From a virus: a stretch of DNA of 34,247 nucleotides. Below the pieces are notes generated by a model, which saw only the letters and a program-made list of their open reading frames with translations, was not told the origin of the DNA and did not search any database. Position numbers and translations under genes: made by a program. The DNA lies in IMG/VR virus record IMGVR_UViG_3300042511_000312, positions 1 to 34,247 of that record, one strand, 5' to 3'. The stretch's first letter is position 1, and the number at the start of each line of letters is the position of its first letter. Shown one piece after another: positions 19,479 through 25,901 of this stretch.

Positions 19479-20084
19479 ATGACTACAATAGGAATTGACT
19501 TCTCTATAAACTCCACTGCCGTAGCAATAAACAAAGATGGTGAACTTACTATCTTTTCTTTTGTTCCTAATTATCGTTCTGAGCTTGCTGGATCTAAAAT
19601 GCATAAAGCTTTATCTGATATGATTAGTGTTATTTCTTATGAAAAAGGAGGTAACACTAAAGATGCGTTAGCTGATCAACGAATAAAACTTCAAAATGCC
19701 GATAATCTATCAGATCAAATAATAGAAGCAATAAATCCTTATATCTCAGAAACTCCACAAATTAGAATTGAAGGTTTTTCTTTTGGTTCTAAGGGAAATT
19801 CCTTTATTGATTTAGTATCATTCAATACTTTCCTAAAAGTTAAATTGATTCAAATTTATGGACATTGTATTGATGTAGTGCCACCAAAGTCTCTAAAGAA
19901 AATATACACTGGAAATGGAAACGCTTCAAAATGTGATATGTTACGTAAGTTCTTGGAAGTAAAAGACACTCCTTTCAAATTAAGACTTGTAGAATTAGGA
20001 CTTGATCGAGCAGAGGAATTTACTCTACCAAAACCTATTGATGATATTACTGATGCTATTGCTCTGTCTTGGGTTTCATTGTAG
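19479..20084 (+). CDS. RuvC-like Holliday junction resolvase / RNase H-fold nuclease (201 aa)
   Basis: 201 residues with RuvC-type features. GIDFSINSTA at the N-terminus carries the first acidic residue (Asp7). RIEGFSFG holds Glu98. A PPKSLKKIYTGNGNASK segment (residues about 135-151) matches the Lys and TGNG-A-K pattern seen in RuvC. DDITDAIALSW near the C-terminus holds the last acidic residues (Asp188/189, Asp192). RuvC-family enzymes cut four-way DNA junctions; in a T4-like phage such an enzyme could resolve recombination intermediates before packaging, the role T4 fills with endonuclease VII. Length is slightly over the bacterial RuvC (~170 aa). It starts 1 nt after the glycine-zipper gene and ends in TAG. 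Structure-selectivity cannot be judged from sequence. Confidence 0.75.
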   Translation: MTTIGIDFSINSTAVAINKDGELTIFSFVPNYRSELAGSKMHKALSDMISVISYEKGGNTKDALADQRIKLQNADNLSDQIIEAINPYISETPQIRIEGFSFGSKGNSFIDLVSFNTFLKVKLIQIYGHCIDVVPPKSLKKIYTGNGNASKCDMLRKFLEVKDTPFKLRLVELGLDRAEEFTLPKPIDDITDAIALSWVSL

Positions 20085-20217
20085 TAAGCAAACCTTGGGT
20101 TTCCCTTGGCCACCTCGGAATAAACTTCTTCAATTTCCTTGAATACAAGTAATCATTATATGACTCGAGGTCTTGTGCTGTTTCATAAAATCAACTTATT
20201 TTCAAGATATATACTAT
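20085..20217 (+). other. Intergenic region with a possible decayed minus-strand gene fragment
   Basis: 133 nt without a + strand gene. Its first ~100 nt are visibly richer in G+C (about 40% by hand count) than the surroundings. On the minus strand two overlapping frames read like protein: one gives ETAQDLESYNDYLY, the other KEIEEVYSEVAKGNPRFAYYN, as if one frame had been broken by a 1-nt indel. A 10-bp direct repeat CTTGGGTTTC lies at 20068-20077 and 20094-20103. The region ends in the leader of the gene at 20218. Confidence 0.35.
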
Positions 20218-20228
20218 ATGAAAACATT
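20209..20228 (+). repeat. Start-site repeat, copy 2 (20 nt identical to 18806-18825)
   Basis: The same 20 nt as at 18806-18825, spanning the leader and first codons of the gene at 20218. The shared upstream bases support MKTF at 20218, not the in-frame ATG at 20173, as the real start. Confidence 0.55.
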
Positions 20229-20544
20229 CTTAAATTACGCAGAATTCGTTGAAATATTCGAAACTTTTGAATTAGACGAAGAAAACAAAAATCCACCGGA
20301 TATTGGTTTATATAGCAAAGGTGGTAGAAGAGCCTTAAAGGGAACTGGATATGCCGATAAAGAAAAGGCCGAATCTAGTTGTAAGCAATTAGATGGATTA
20401 GAAAAGAAAGGCGAACACCAATGGGCTATGTCGATAGCTACTACAATGATGAATAGAGCAGCTAAACATGAACACCAAACTGAAGGTATGCGAGATGCAA
20501 TCAAAGTTTATAAAGCTTGGATCGAGAAAAATAGAACTACATAA
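20218..20544 (+). CDS. Small protein with capsid-targeting-like N-terminus (108 aa)
   Basis: An in-frame ATG exists at 20173, but I chose 20218 because the start context is identical for 20 nt to that of the gene at 18815, and because it gives the MKTF N-terminus shared by its relatives. The peptide MKTFLNYAEFVEIFE is a looser version of the targeting motif, with candidate P1 glutamates at residues 12 and 15. The body (GLYSKGGRRALKGTGYADKEKAE ... HQWAMSIATTMMNRAAKH ... YKAWIEK) is basic and helical and repeats Lys/Gly-rich turns. It resembles small phage proteins of unknown function; I cannot name a family. The stop directly abuts the KTSC gene start. Confidence 0.6.
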   Translation: MKTFLNYAEFVEIFETFELDEENKNPPDIGLYSKGGRRALKGTGYADKEKAESSCKQLDGLEKKGEHQWAMSIATTMMNRAAKHEHQTEGMRDAIKVYKAWIEKNRTT

Positions 20545-20871
20545 ATGAACTTTTTGAAATACGAAGATTTCTTGAATGAAGCGGCGTATAATAAGCCGGT
20601 TGATTCTTCGCATTTAGAAAACATCAAATATGATTCTGAAACTAGAAAGTTAGAAATTGAATTTTGGGATGGTTCAGTCTATCGTTATTTTGATGTACCA
20701 CCTAGAGTATTTAGAATTTTTGGTGATGAAAAGACTAAGCTTGATTCATTAACTAGTGGAGTTCAAAATTTATTTTCCAGAGAAAAGATGAAAACTTATG
20801 GTACTCGATTTTGGAAAATGATTAGACGAGAAGATTATAAATATGAAAAAATAAAAGATGCTAAATCCTAA
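20545..20871 (+). CDS. KTSC-domain protein with capsid-targeting-like N-terminus (108 aa)
   Basis: 108 residues. Residues 1-13 read MNFLKYEDFLNEA, the shared peptide with a predicted cut after Glu12. Residues about 20-93 match the KTSC domain pattern: SSHLENIKYD, then LEIEFWDGSVYRYFDVPPRVF, and a Thr-Tyr-Gly-Thr-Arg-Phe-Trp end. KTSC is a small beta-rich domain, named from the C-terminus of some lysyl-tRNA synthetases and common in phage and bacterial single-domain proteins; its biochemical role is not established. The combination with the peptide suggests a packaged KTSC protein. Its 3' end overlaps the HNH gene by 14 nt. Confidence 0.75.
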   Translation: MNFLKYEDFLNEAAYNKPVDSSHLENIKYDSETRKLEIEFWDGSVYRYFDVPPRVFRIFGDEKTKLDSLTSGVQNLFSREKMKTYGTRFWKMIRREDYKYEKIKDAKS

Positions 20872-21208
20872 TTTAATAAATTTTGAAACATATCGAAATA
20901 ATTATCAAGAGCTATTAGACAACAAAGAAGATTATTTTATATTTGTCCGAGCTTTAACGGAAAGAAATTACGATCTTTTTAAAAATATCATTAATCCTAA
21001 AAATTTAAAGAGAAGCTGGAAAGCTAATCATTTAGACCACATCTATTCAATATCACAAGGATTCAAAGATAAAATGGATCCTTTTTTCTTAGCACATCCA
21101 TGCAATTTACAAATGCTAAAAGCGCGAGAAAACAAAAAGAAAAATGCTAGATGCGGTCATACAACAGAAGAGCTGAATGAAAAAATATCACATTTTGGTG
21201 ATGTTTAA
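20858..21208 (+). CDS. HNH endonuclease (116 aa)
   Basis: 116 residues. The core reads ANHLDHIYSISQGF (residues about 56-69), then DPFFLAHPCNLQMLKARENKKK. This matches the HNH layout: His-x-Asp-His for metal and base catalysis, a central Asn-Leu, and a terminal Glu-Asn-x-x-Lys. No CxxC zinc pair is visible. Such small free-standing HNH nucleases in T4-like phages are often homing endonucleases placed beside conserved replication genes, and this one lies just upstream of gp32. A role in DNA metabolism or packaging is also possible. The ATG overlaps the end of the KTSC gene in another frame by 14 nt. Confidence 0.7.
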   Translation: MLNPNLINFETYRNNYQELLDNKEDYFIFVRALTERNYDLFKNIINPKNLKRSWKANHLDHIYSISQGFKDKMDPFFLAHPCNLQMLKARENKKKNARCGHTTEELNEKISHFGDV

Positions 21209-21378
21209 TGAATCCAAGAGGATATATAACTCATATAACAAGTAAGTAAAGACCCTAACAACTAGTAAGTAAAAATCGACTGATTAATTTTAGTCCGGAA
21301 GTAAGTTAAGAAAGTAGATTGAATCTATCTAATAAGTAGGTCATATTAAATAAACAAAGTAAATAAAACGTAAGTAAA
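21209..21378 (+). promoter_or_regulatory. gp32 leader with direct repeats and small hairpins; candidate autogenous operator
   Basis: 170 nt without a gene. GTAAGTAAA occurs exactly at 21242-21250, 21265-21273 and 21370-21378 (touching the ATG). Related copies are GTAAGTTAAG at 21301 and AGTAAATAAA just before the last exact copy. Two possible RNA hairpins lie between them: GACTGA/TTAGTC with loop TTAATT (21278-21295, one G-U pair) and TAGAT/ATCTA with loop TGA (21315-21327). T4 gp32 represses its own translation by binding an A/U-rich repeated leader next to a pseudoknot. The layout here is analogous, but the regulatory role is inference. A promoter is likely here too, but I cannot identify one with confidence. 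Confidence 0.5.
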
Positions 21379-22311
21379 ATGGAAAACAATTTCGACATCT
21401 TCAACATTGGCATCGACGCATACCAAGAAGAAGCAAAAACCGCATCAAAGAGCTCAGAGTTTAAAACTGACCCTAAGCTATCTAAAGACTCTATCTACAG
21501 AGCAATCGTACGATTCGTACCAAACATCAAGAACCCTAAAAAATCTATCGTTAAGAAATTCTCCTATTGGTTAGAATTGCACGAAGGTGAAGGATTCTAC
21601 GTTGACTGTCCTTCTTCAGTTAATGAAAAATCAGTAATTCAAGACACATTCTGGAAATTGTTCAAATCTGAATCAGCATTTGACAAAAAACAAGCAGAAC
21701 ACATCAAGCGTAAAGAGTACTACTATTCTTATGTTGAGATCGTGAAAGACCCACAACGTCCTGAATTAGAAGGAACAATTCAAATTTTCAGATATCCAAA
21801 AGCTGTTAAAAAGCTAATCGACGCTCAAATCCAACCGGATGCTACTGAGATCGAAATGGGTACAACACCAACAAATATCTTCGATTTCTTCGATGGTAAA
21901 GATTTCTCAATCAAAGTTACACTTAAAGGTGGTTATTGGAATTATGACGAATGTAAATTCGCAACAGCTAATTCTCCAATCTCTGTTAAAGGAGTTAAAA
22001 TGGAAAATAATGCTGAATCTCGTAACTTAATTCTTTCTCTTTATGAAGGATTACAACCACTTGAAGAATTTGACTTTAAACCATGGTCAGACGAACAAAG
22101 AGACAGAGTTAATAAATTCTTAGGCGAATTAACTGGTAATCCAGGTGCTGCATATGCTGCAGTAAGTTCACCATCAGCTCCTTCACAACAATCTGCACCT
22201 GCACAATCTGCACCTGTTAAAACTCAAAACCTTGCTGAAGTATCTTCTGATGCGGTATCTGGTAATGATGGCGACATCGAAGATTGGTTAAAAGAGTTTG
22301 ATATTAACTAA
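21379..22311 (+). CDS. gp32: Single-stranded DNA-binding protein, gp32-like (310 aa)
   Basis: 310 residues (T4 gp32 is 301). The N-terminus is followed by SIYRAIVRFVPN, which matches the start of the gp32 OB-fold core, then FSYWLELHEGEGFYVDCPSS, KRKEYYYSYVEIVKDPQ and TIQIFRYPKAV. The C-terminal part has a Ser/Pro/Ala/Gln-rich linker (about residues 255-285) and an acidic tail GDIEDWLKEFDIN, the element that in T4 contacts other replication proteins. It coats ssDNA and organises replication, recombination and repair. Oddity: the His/Cys zinc ribbon of T4 gp32 is missing; only one Cys remains in that region. Codon choice is noticeably richer in C-ending codons near the start than in neighbouring genes, consistent with high expression. 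It has its own leader and terminator, hence a separate transcript. Confidence 0.85.
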   Translation: MENNFDIFNIGIDAYQEEAKTASKSSEFKTDPKLSKDSIYRAIVRFVPNIKNPKKSIVKKFSYWLELHEGEGFYVDCPSSVNEKSVIQDTFWKLFKSESAFDKKQAEHIKRKEYYYSYVEIVKDPQRPELEGTIQIFRYPKAVKKLIDAQIQPDATEIEMGTTPTNIFDFFDGKDFSIKVTLKGGYWNYDECKFATANSPISVKGVKMENNAESRNLILSLYEGLQPLEEFDFKPWSDEQRDRVNKFLGELTGNPGAAYAAVSSPSAPSQQSAPAQSAPVKTQNLAEVSSDAVSGNDGDIEDWLKEFDIN

Positions 22312-22331
22312 GATTTCTTTTTTAATAACTC

Positions 22332-22362
22332 AAAGGCATTCATTTCGATGAGTGCCTTTTTT
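22332..22362 (+). terminator. Rho-independent terminator after gp32
   Basis: A 12-bp stem AAAGGCATTCAT / ATGAGTGCCTTT with one G-U pair and a TTCG tetraloop, running into a T6 tract. It lies 20 nt after the gp32 stop and 12 nt before the primase ATG, so it separates high-level gp32 transcription from the downstream replication genes. Confidence 0.9.
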
Positions 22363-22373
22363 ACTCTCTACTC

Positions 22374-23456
22374 ATGGAATTAACAAAACAAAAACAAGAC
22401 GAAATAACGGCAAAAGTTCAGAAAATACTTCTTAGTAATTTCTCGGGTCCTAAATCTTCTATTAAAATAAATAGAGATCGAATTAATTTTGCATGTCCTT
22501 ATTGTGGTGATGGTTCAGATATACACAAAAAGCGTGGAAATATCTATTGGAAGTCTCTATCATTTCATTGTTATAATGGTGGCTGTCAAAAGCGACATGC
22601 TAATGTCGTAGAATTTCTTAGAGACTTTGACCAATCAGTTACCAATAAAGACGACTTAATGTTCTATCTCGATTATATTCGAGAAAACCAAGTAATCACA
22701 CCTACAAAAGATTACATGGAACTTAGTGTTTTTGAAAATCTTAAGGAATATTCCATACCGTTAGATGTGATTAAGAAAAAACTTAATTTAGTATCGCCTA
22801 AAGAAAATTTCAAAATCGAAAGGTATCTAAAAGGTAGATTTCTGCATAATAAGCTAGAGTATTTTTTATACGATCCAAAAGAAGAACAACTTTATATTTT
22901 CAATCTTACACCAGATAAACAACATACTTTCGGTTGGCAGATTCGTAATTTCAAACCAAAGCGTGAGAAATACGTCAGTTACAATATAGAGAAAATCAAC
23001 TTATTGATTTTAGACCGAGAATTAAAAATGCCAAATGACGAAGCAATTCGAATGAATACGCTTAGCATTTATTTCAATATTGCCCTTGTAGATTTTATGA
23101 AACCTGTTACGATTTTTGAAGGACCTATCGATTCACTTTTATGTCCTAATTCTGTGTCTATCTCCGGATTAGATAAACCAACCGATATGTTCGACGAAAT
23201 TCCAACAGTTAGATATTTATTTGACAACGACTATGTAGGTCGTCGCAAAATGGAAGAAAAACTAAAAAGAAGAAAAACTGTTTTTATGTGGAATAAGCTA
23301 GTAAGAGACTTCAAAGTTCAACCTAGATTAGCCGACATGAAAGAAGTTAAAGATTTTAACGACTTAATAAAGTACAGCTGGTTACAGAAAAACGATGCAG
23401 CAAGAAAATACAACGAATATTTTACGGCAAACCCGTTGGATATTAGATCAGTGTAA
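22374..23456 (+). CDS. gp61: DNA primase, gp61-like with zinc finger and TOPRIM domain (360 aa)
   Basis: 360 residues, close to T4 gp61 (342). The N-terminal zinc-binding domain carries CPYC (residues 41-44) and HCYNGGC (His65, Cys66, Cys71). The TOPRIM catalytic core has IFEGPIDS (Glu249), LFDND (Asp284, Asp286) and a DMKEVKDFNDLI stretch (Asp321-Asp330). It makes RNA primers for lagging-strand synthesis together with the replicative helicase. The ATG is 12 nt after the gp32 terminator, so it needs its own promoter or read-through. Its 3' end overlaps the next candidate gene. No shortening of catalytic motifs is visible. Confidence 0.85.
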   Translation: MELTKQKQDEITAKVQKILLSNFSGPKSSIKINRDRINFACPYCGDGSDIHKKRGNIYWKSLSFHCYNGGCQKRHANVVEFLRDFDQSVTNKDDLMFYLDYIRENQVITPTKDYMELSVFENLKEYSIPLDVIKKKLNLVSPKENFKIERYLKGRFLHNKLEYFLYDPKEEQLYIFNLTPDKQHTFGWQIRNFKPKREKYVSYNIEKINLLILDRELKMPNDEAIRMNTLSIYFNIALVDFMKPVTIFEGPIDSLLCPNSVSISGLDKPTDMFDEIPTVRYLFDNDYVGRRKMEEKLKRRKTVFMWNKLVRDFKVQPRLADMKEVKDFNDLIKYSWLQKNDAARKYNEYFTANPLDIRSV

Positions 23457-23670
23457 AGTGGAAGAAGAACTTGATAAATTCGATAAACGAGTTGCCGACA
23501 GTAAAGGTAACTTTAAACTAATAGTTGATTTTAATCAACTAGAAGTAGAATTCAAGGGAAAACAAATTGACATTGGCAGCATAAAATATAAAAAGAAAGA
23601 AAAACCTAAGACTAAGGAGGTAATAAACTTTCGTAAAAAGAAATCAAAAAATTCTAACGACTTATTCTAA
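23395..23670 (+). CDS. Small basic protein ending in -NDLF (91 aa, or 70 aa from an alternative GTG)
   Basis: The frame overlaps the primase end by 62 nt if the ATG at 23395 is used. A GTG at 23458, just after the primase stop, would give 70 residues starting before EEELDKFDKRVADSKG. The second part is Lys-rich (YKKKEKPKTKE ... RKKKSK) and ends SNDLF. I recognise no family. Short C-terminal hydrophobic-acidic peptides are used by T4 polymerase and late-transcription factors to bind the sliding clamp gp45; the DLF end is compatible with that but far from proof. Its stop overlaps the UvsY ATG (TAATG), so translation is probably coupled. Confidence 0.55.
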   Translation: MQQENTTNILRQTRWILDQCKVEEELDKFDKRVADSKGNFKLIVDFNQLEVEFKGKQIDIGSIKYKKKEKPKTKEVINFRKKKSKNSNDLF

Positions 23671-24116
23671 TGACAGACGAAGAACAAAAGGTATCTGATC
23701 TCGAAACGGCATTAGAAACTGAAAGAGGAGAATACGCTAGAAAGATTAGTGAAATCATTAAGATGATATACAAAATAGACCGAGTTGCAGAAGCTCAGGT
23801 CTTAATGTTGTCGTTTAGGCATATGATGGTTGAGAAATTAGCCAAATATCGATCTGCGATATATAACAAGAAATCAAATGATGCAAACTTTAGGAAGCTC
23901 CGATACGAGTACTATAAGACAGCACATAATATAAAATTAGACTATAAAGAAATAAACGACTTTATAAATTCTGATATGTCTTTAAGGATTAGACAAACTA
24001 ACCTTTTAGAGAATCAATTAACTTTCTATACACAATGTATTGAAACGTTAGATCGAATGGGATATTCTATAAAAAATGTAGTTTCAATAGCTGAAATGAA
24101 TCATAGAAACTCATAG
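23670..24116 (+). CDS. uvsY: Recombination mediator, UvsY-like (148 aa)
   Basis: 148 residues, mostly helical; T4 UvsY is 137. The C-terminal half (INDFINSDMSLRIRQTNLLE, then TQCIETLDRMGYSIKNVVSI) follows the T4 UvsY pattern, in which an L-x-x-Asp ... L segment leads to a GALDAIKSRGFAIKHI-type helix. UvsY loads the UvsX recombinase on gp32-covered ssDNA. The neighbourhood supports this strongly: UvsW follows directly, as uvsY and uvsW are close neighbours in T4. Sequence similarity is low, so a profile search is the proper test. Overlaps the preceding stop by 1 nt; ends in TAG. Confidence 0.65.
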   Translation: MTDEEQKVSDLETALETERGEYARKISEIIKMIYKIDRVAEAQVLMLSFRHMMVEKLAKYRSAIYNKKSNDANFRKLRYEYYKTAHNIKLDYKEINDFINSDMSLRIRQTNLLENQLTFYTQCIETLDRMGYSIKNVVSIAEMNHRNS

Positions 24117-24133
24117 AAAATAAAATTTAACCT

Positions 24134-25651
24134 ATGCAATGGGATTTAACACATAACGACAAACTACTTACTCTGACGTCAGCCTCAGAAATAGAAATGG
24201 AGCAAATAAAGCTTTCATTTACTAGAGAAGCGGCTAATGCCAAATGGGATCCTCGTGTTAAAAAAGGATGGTGGGATGGTAAAATAAGCTACTTCAAAGG
24301 TGGTAGATATTTGCCTTCAGGCCTTTGGAACGAAGTTGTGAATGTTGGTAAGCAATACAATTTTGAAGTAGGTATCAACGGAATTGAACGTAAATTTGAT
24401 GCAGATATAAACAAACAGGACTTTACCGAATGGGTAAATCTTAAATTTGCTAATTCTGCTAGAAAGCCTAGAGATTATCAAATAGAAACTGCATTTCAAA
24501 TCATTAAATATAAAAGTTGTTTAGCCGAATTAGCAACATCAGCAGGTAAGACATTGATTATTTTTATGGTAATTTCTTTTCTTTTAGAAACTAGAAAAAG
24601 CCATAAAGTGTTAATGATTGTACCTACGGTAGATTTAGTGGTTCAATCGTCTGAAGACTTTTATGAGTACAATACAGATTCAGTTAACATGAAACTACAA
24701 ATACAACAAATATTTGCAGGCTCTGTTATTAGAGATGGTGCTAATATCGTTGTAGGTACTTACCAATCCTTAGTTAAAAAAGACAAAGAATATTTTGATT
24801 CATTTGATACGGTTATTGTTGATGAAACTCATAAGGCGAAATCACAATCAATCAAAACTATTTTAGAAAAATGTGAAAATGCAGATAGAAGATTTGGTCT
24901 TTCTGGTACAATCCCTAAAGAAGGAACTTTAGATAGATTGACTATTATGGCTTACACCGGACCTATTATTTCTTCTATTAGCGCAGATTTCTTAATTGAA
25001 AAGGGACATATTACTCCATGTGAAGTATATGCAATTGAAATGGATTATGCACCTCAAGAAGTAAAAGAAGGCTTTAAAATTTTACATGCTAGATCCGAAG
25101 AAGATAGAAAGAAATTGCTTAAACTTGAACAAGATTATGCGATTCAATCAAATGCTAGACTGCAATTTATCACTGATATGATTTTAAAGAATCATAAAAA
25201 TTCACTTGTGCTTTTCTTTAGAATTGAATACGGTAATAAAATCTACGATATGCTAAGACAAAAAACCGTAAGACGAGTATTCTATATTGATGGTGGAACC
25301 GATAAAGACATTCGTTCAAGTCACAAAGAAGGTCTTGAAGAAGGTGAAGGTAAAATTATGATTGCATCTTATGGTACATTCTCAACTGGTATTAACGTTA
25401 CAAATATCCATACCATATATCTTACGGAATCTTTCAAGTCAGAAGTTATCATTCGTCAATCTATTGGTAGAGGACTTAGAAAACACGAAGACAAAAAGAA
25501 ACTTCTTATCATTGATTTTATTGATGATTTTAGAGTTGGTCGATACAACAACTACCTATACAAACACGGTTTAGCTAGACAAGAAATCTATGACGATCAG
25601 AAGTTCCCTTTTCAAGTGAAGACCGTAGATGTAGGAAAGATATATAACTAA
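24134..25651 (+). CDS. uvsW: ATP-dependent DNA helicase UvsW-like (505 aa)
   Basis: 505 residues (T4 UvsW is 503). The N-terminal domain contains KWDPRVKKGWWDGKISYF, typical of the UvsW double-stranded-DNA-binding region. The superfamily 2 motifs follow: Walker A ATSAGKT (134-140), DETH box (230-233), SGT motif III (257-259) and motif VI RQSIGRGLR (441-449). UvsW unwinds branched DNA, drives fork regression and Holliday junction migration, and removes R-loops, which in T4 shifts replication from origin- to recombination-dependent mode. All core motifs are intact. It is 17 nt downstream of uvsY, suggesting one recombination operon. Confidence 0.9.
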   Translation: MQWDLTHNDKLLTLTSASEIEMEQIKLSFTREAANAKWDPRVKKGWWDGKISYFKGGRYLPSGLWNEVVNVGKQYNFEVGINGIERKFDADINKQDFTEWVNLKFANSARKPRDYQIETAFQIIKYKSCLAELATSAGKTLIIFMVISFLLETRKSHKVLMIVPTVDLVVQSSEDFYEYNTDSVNMKLQIQQIFAGSVIRDGANIVVGTYQSLVKKDKEYFDSFDTVIVDETHKAKSQSIKTILEKCENADRRFGLSGTIPKEGTLDRLTIMAYTGPIISSISADFLIEKGHITPCEVYAIEMDYAPQEVKEGFKILHARSEEDRKKLLKLEQDYAIQSNARLQFITDMILKNHKNSLVLFFRIEYGNKIYDMLRQKTVRRVFYIDGGTDKDIRSSHKEGLEEGEGKIMIASYGTFSTGINVTNIHTIYLTESFKSEVIIRQSIGRGLRKHEDKKKLLIIDFIDDFRVGRYNNYLYKHGLARQEIYDDQKFPFQVKTVDVGKIYN

Positions 25652-25667
25652 AAAGTATCTAACTCTA

Positions 25668-25901
25668 ATGGCATTACTTAAATTTAAAGCCTTTTCTAAA
25701 TCACTAAAGGAAGAAAAAATCCAAAAAGACTTAGAGAAAAAAGCTTCAGAATATAAAAAAGTCTATTTAGAAAAACTTCAATCTTACGGAGTTACTGATG
25801 CTGCACATCTTGATGATATGCAGTTAGAAGAATTCTTAGAAGATATGAAGACGTATAGACAAAAACCTAAAACTAAATCCGAACCTTCAGAAATACTATA
25901 A
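25668..25901 (+). CDS. Small helical protein, unknown function (77 aa)
   Basis: 77 residues, starting MALLKFKAFSKSLKEEK. Charged and helical over most of its length (LEKKASEYKKVYLEKLQSYG), with an acidic patch AHLDDMQLEEFLEDM and a polar tail. It lies 16 nt after uvsW, and its stop directly abuts the next ATG, so it is likely co-transcribed with the nucleotidyltransferase-like gene. The size and coiled-coil look recall small scaffold or core proteins, but I know no family to place it in. Confidence 0.5.
   Translation: MALLKFKAFSKSLKEEKIQKDLEKKASEYKKVYLEKLQSYGVTDAAHLDDMQLEEFLEDMKTYRQKPKTKSEPSEIL

Noticed and set aside
20173-20217. ATG at 20173 as the start of the 20218 gene
   Set aside because: The extra 15 residues (MCCFIKSTYFQD...) come from the leader, and the start context at 20218 is identical to that of the gene at 18815.
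21209-21378. CRISPR-like array in the repeats before gp32
   Set aside because: The repeats are 9-10 nt with irregular spacing and no uniform spacers; a leader or operator explanation fits better.
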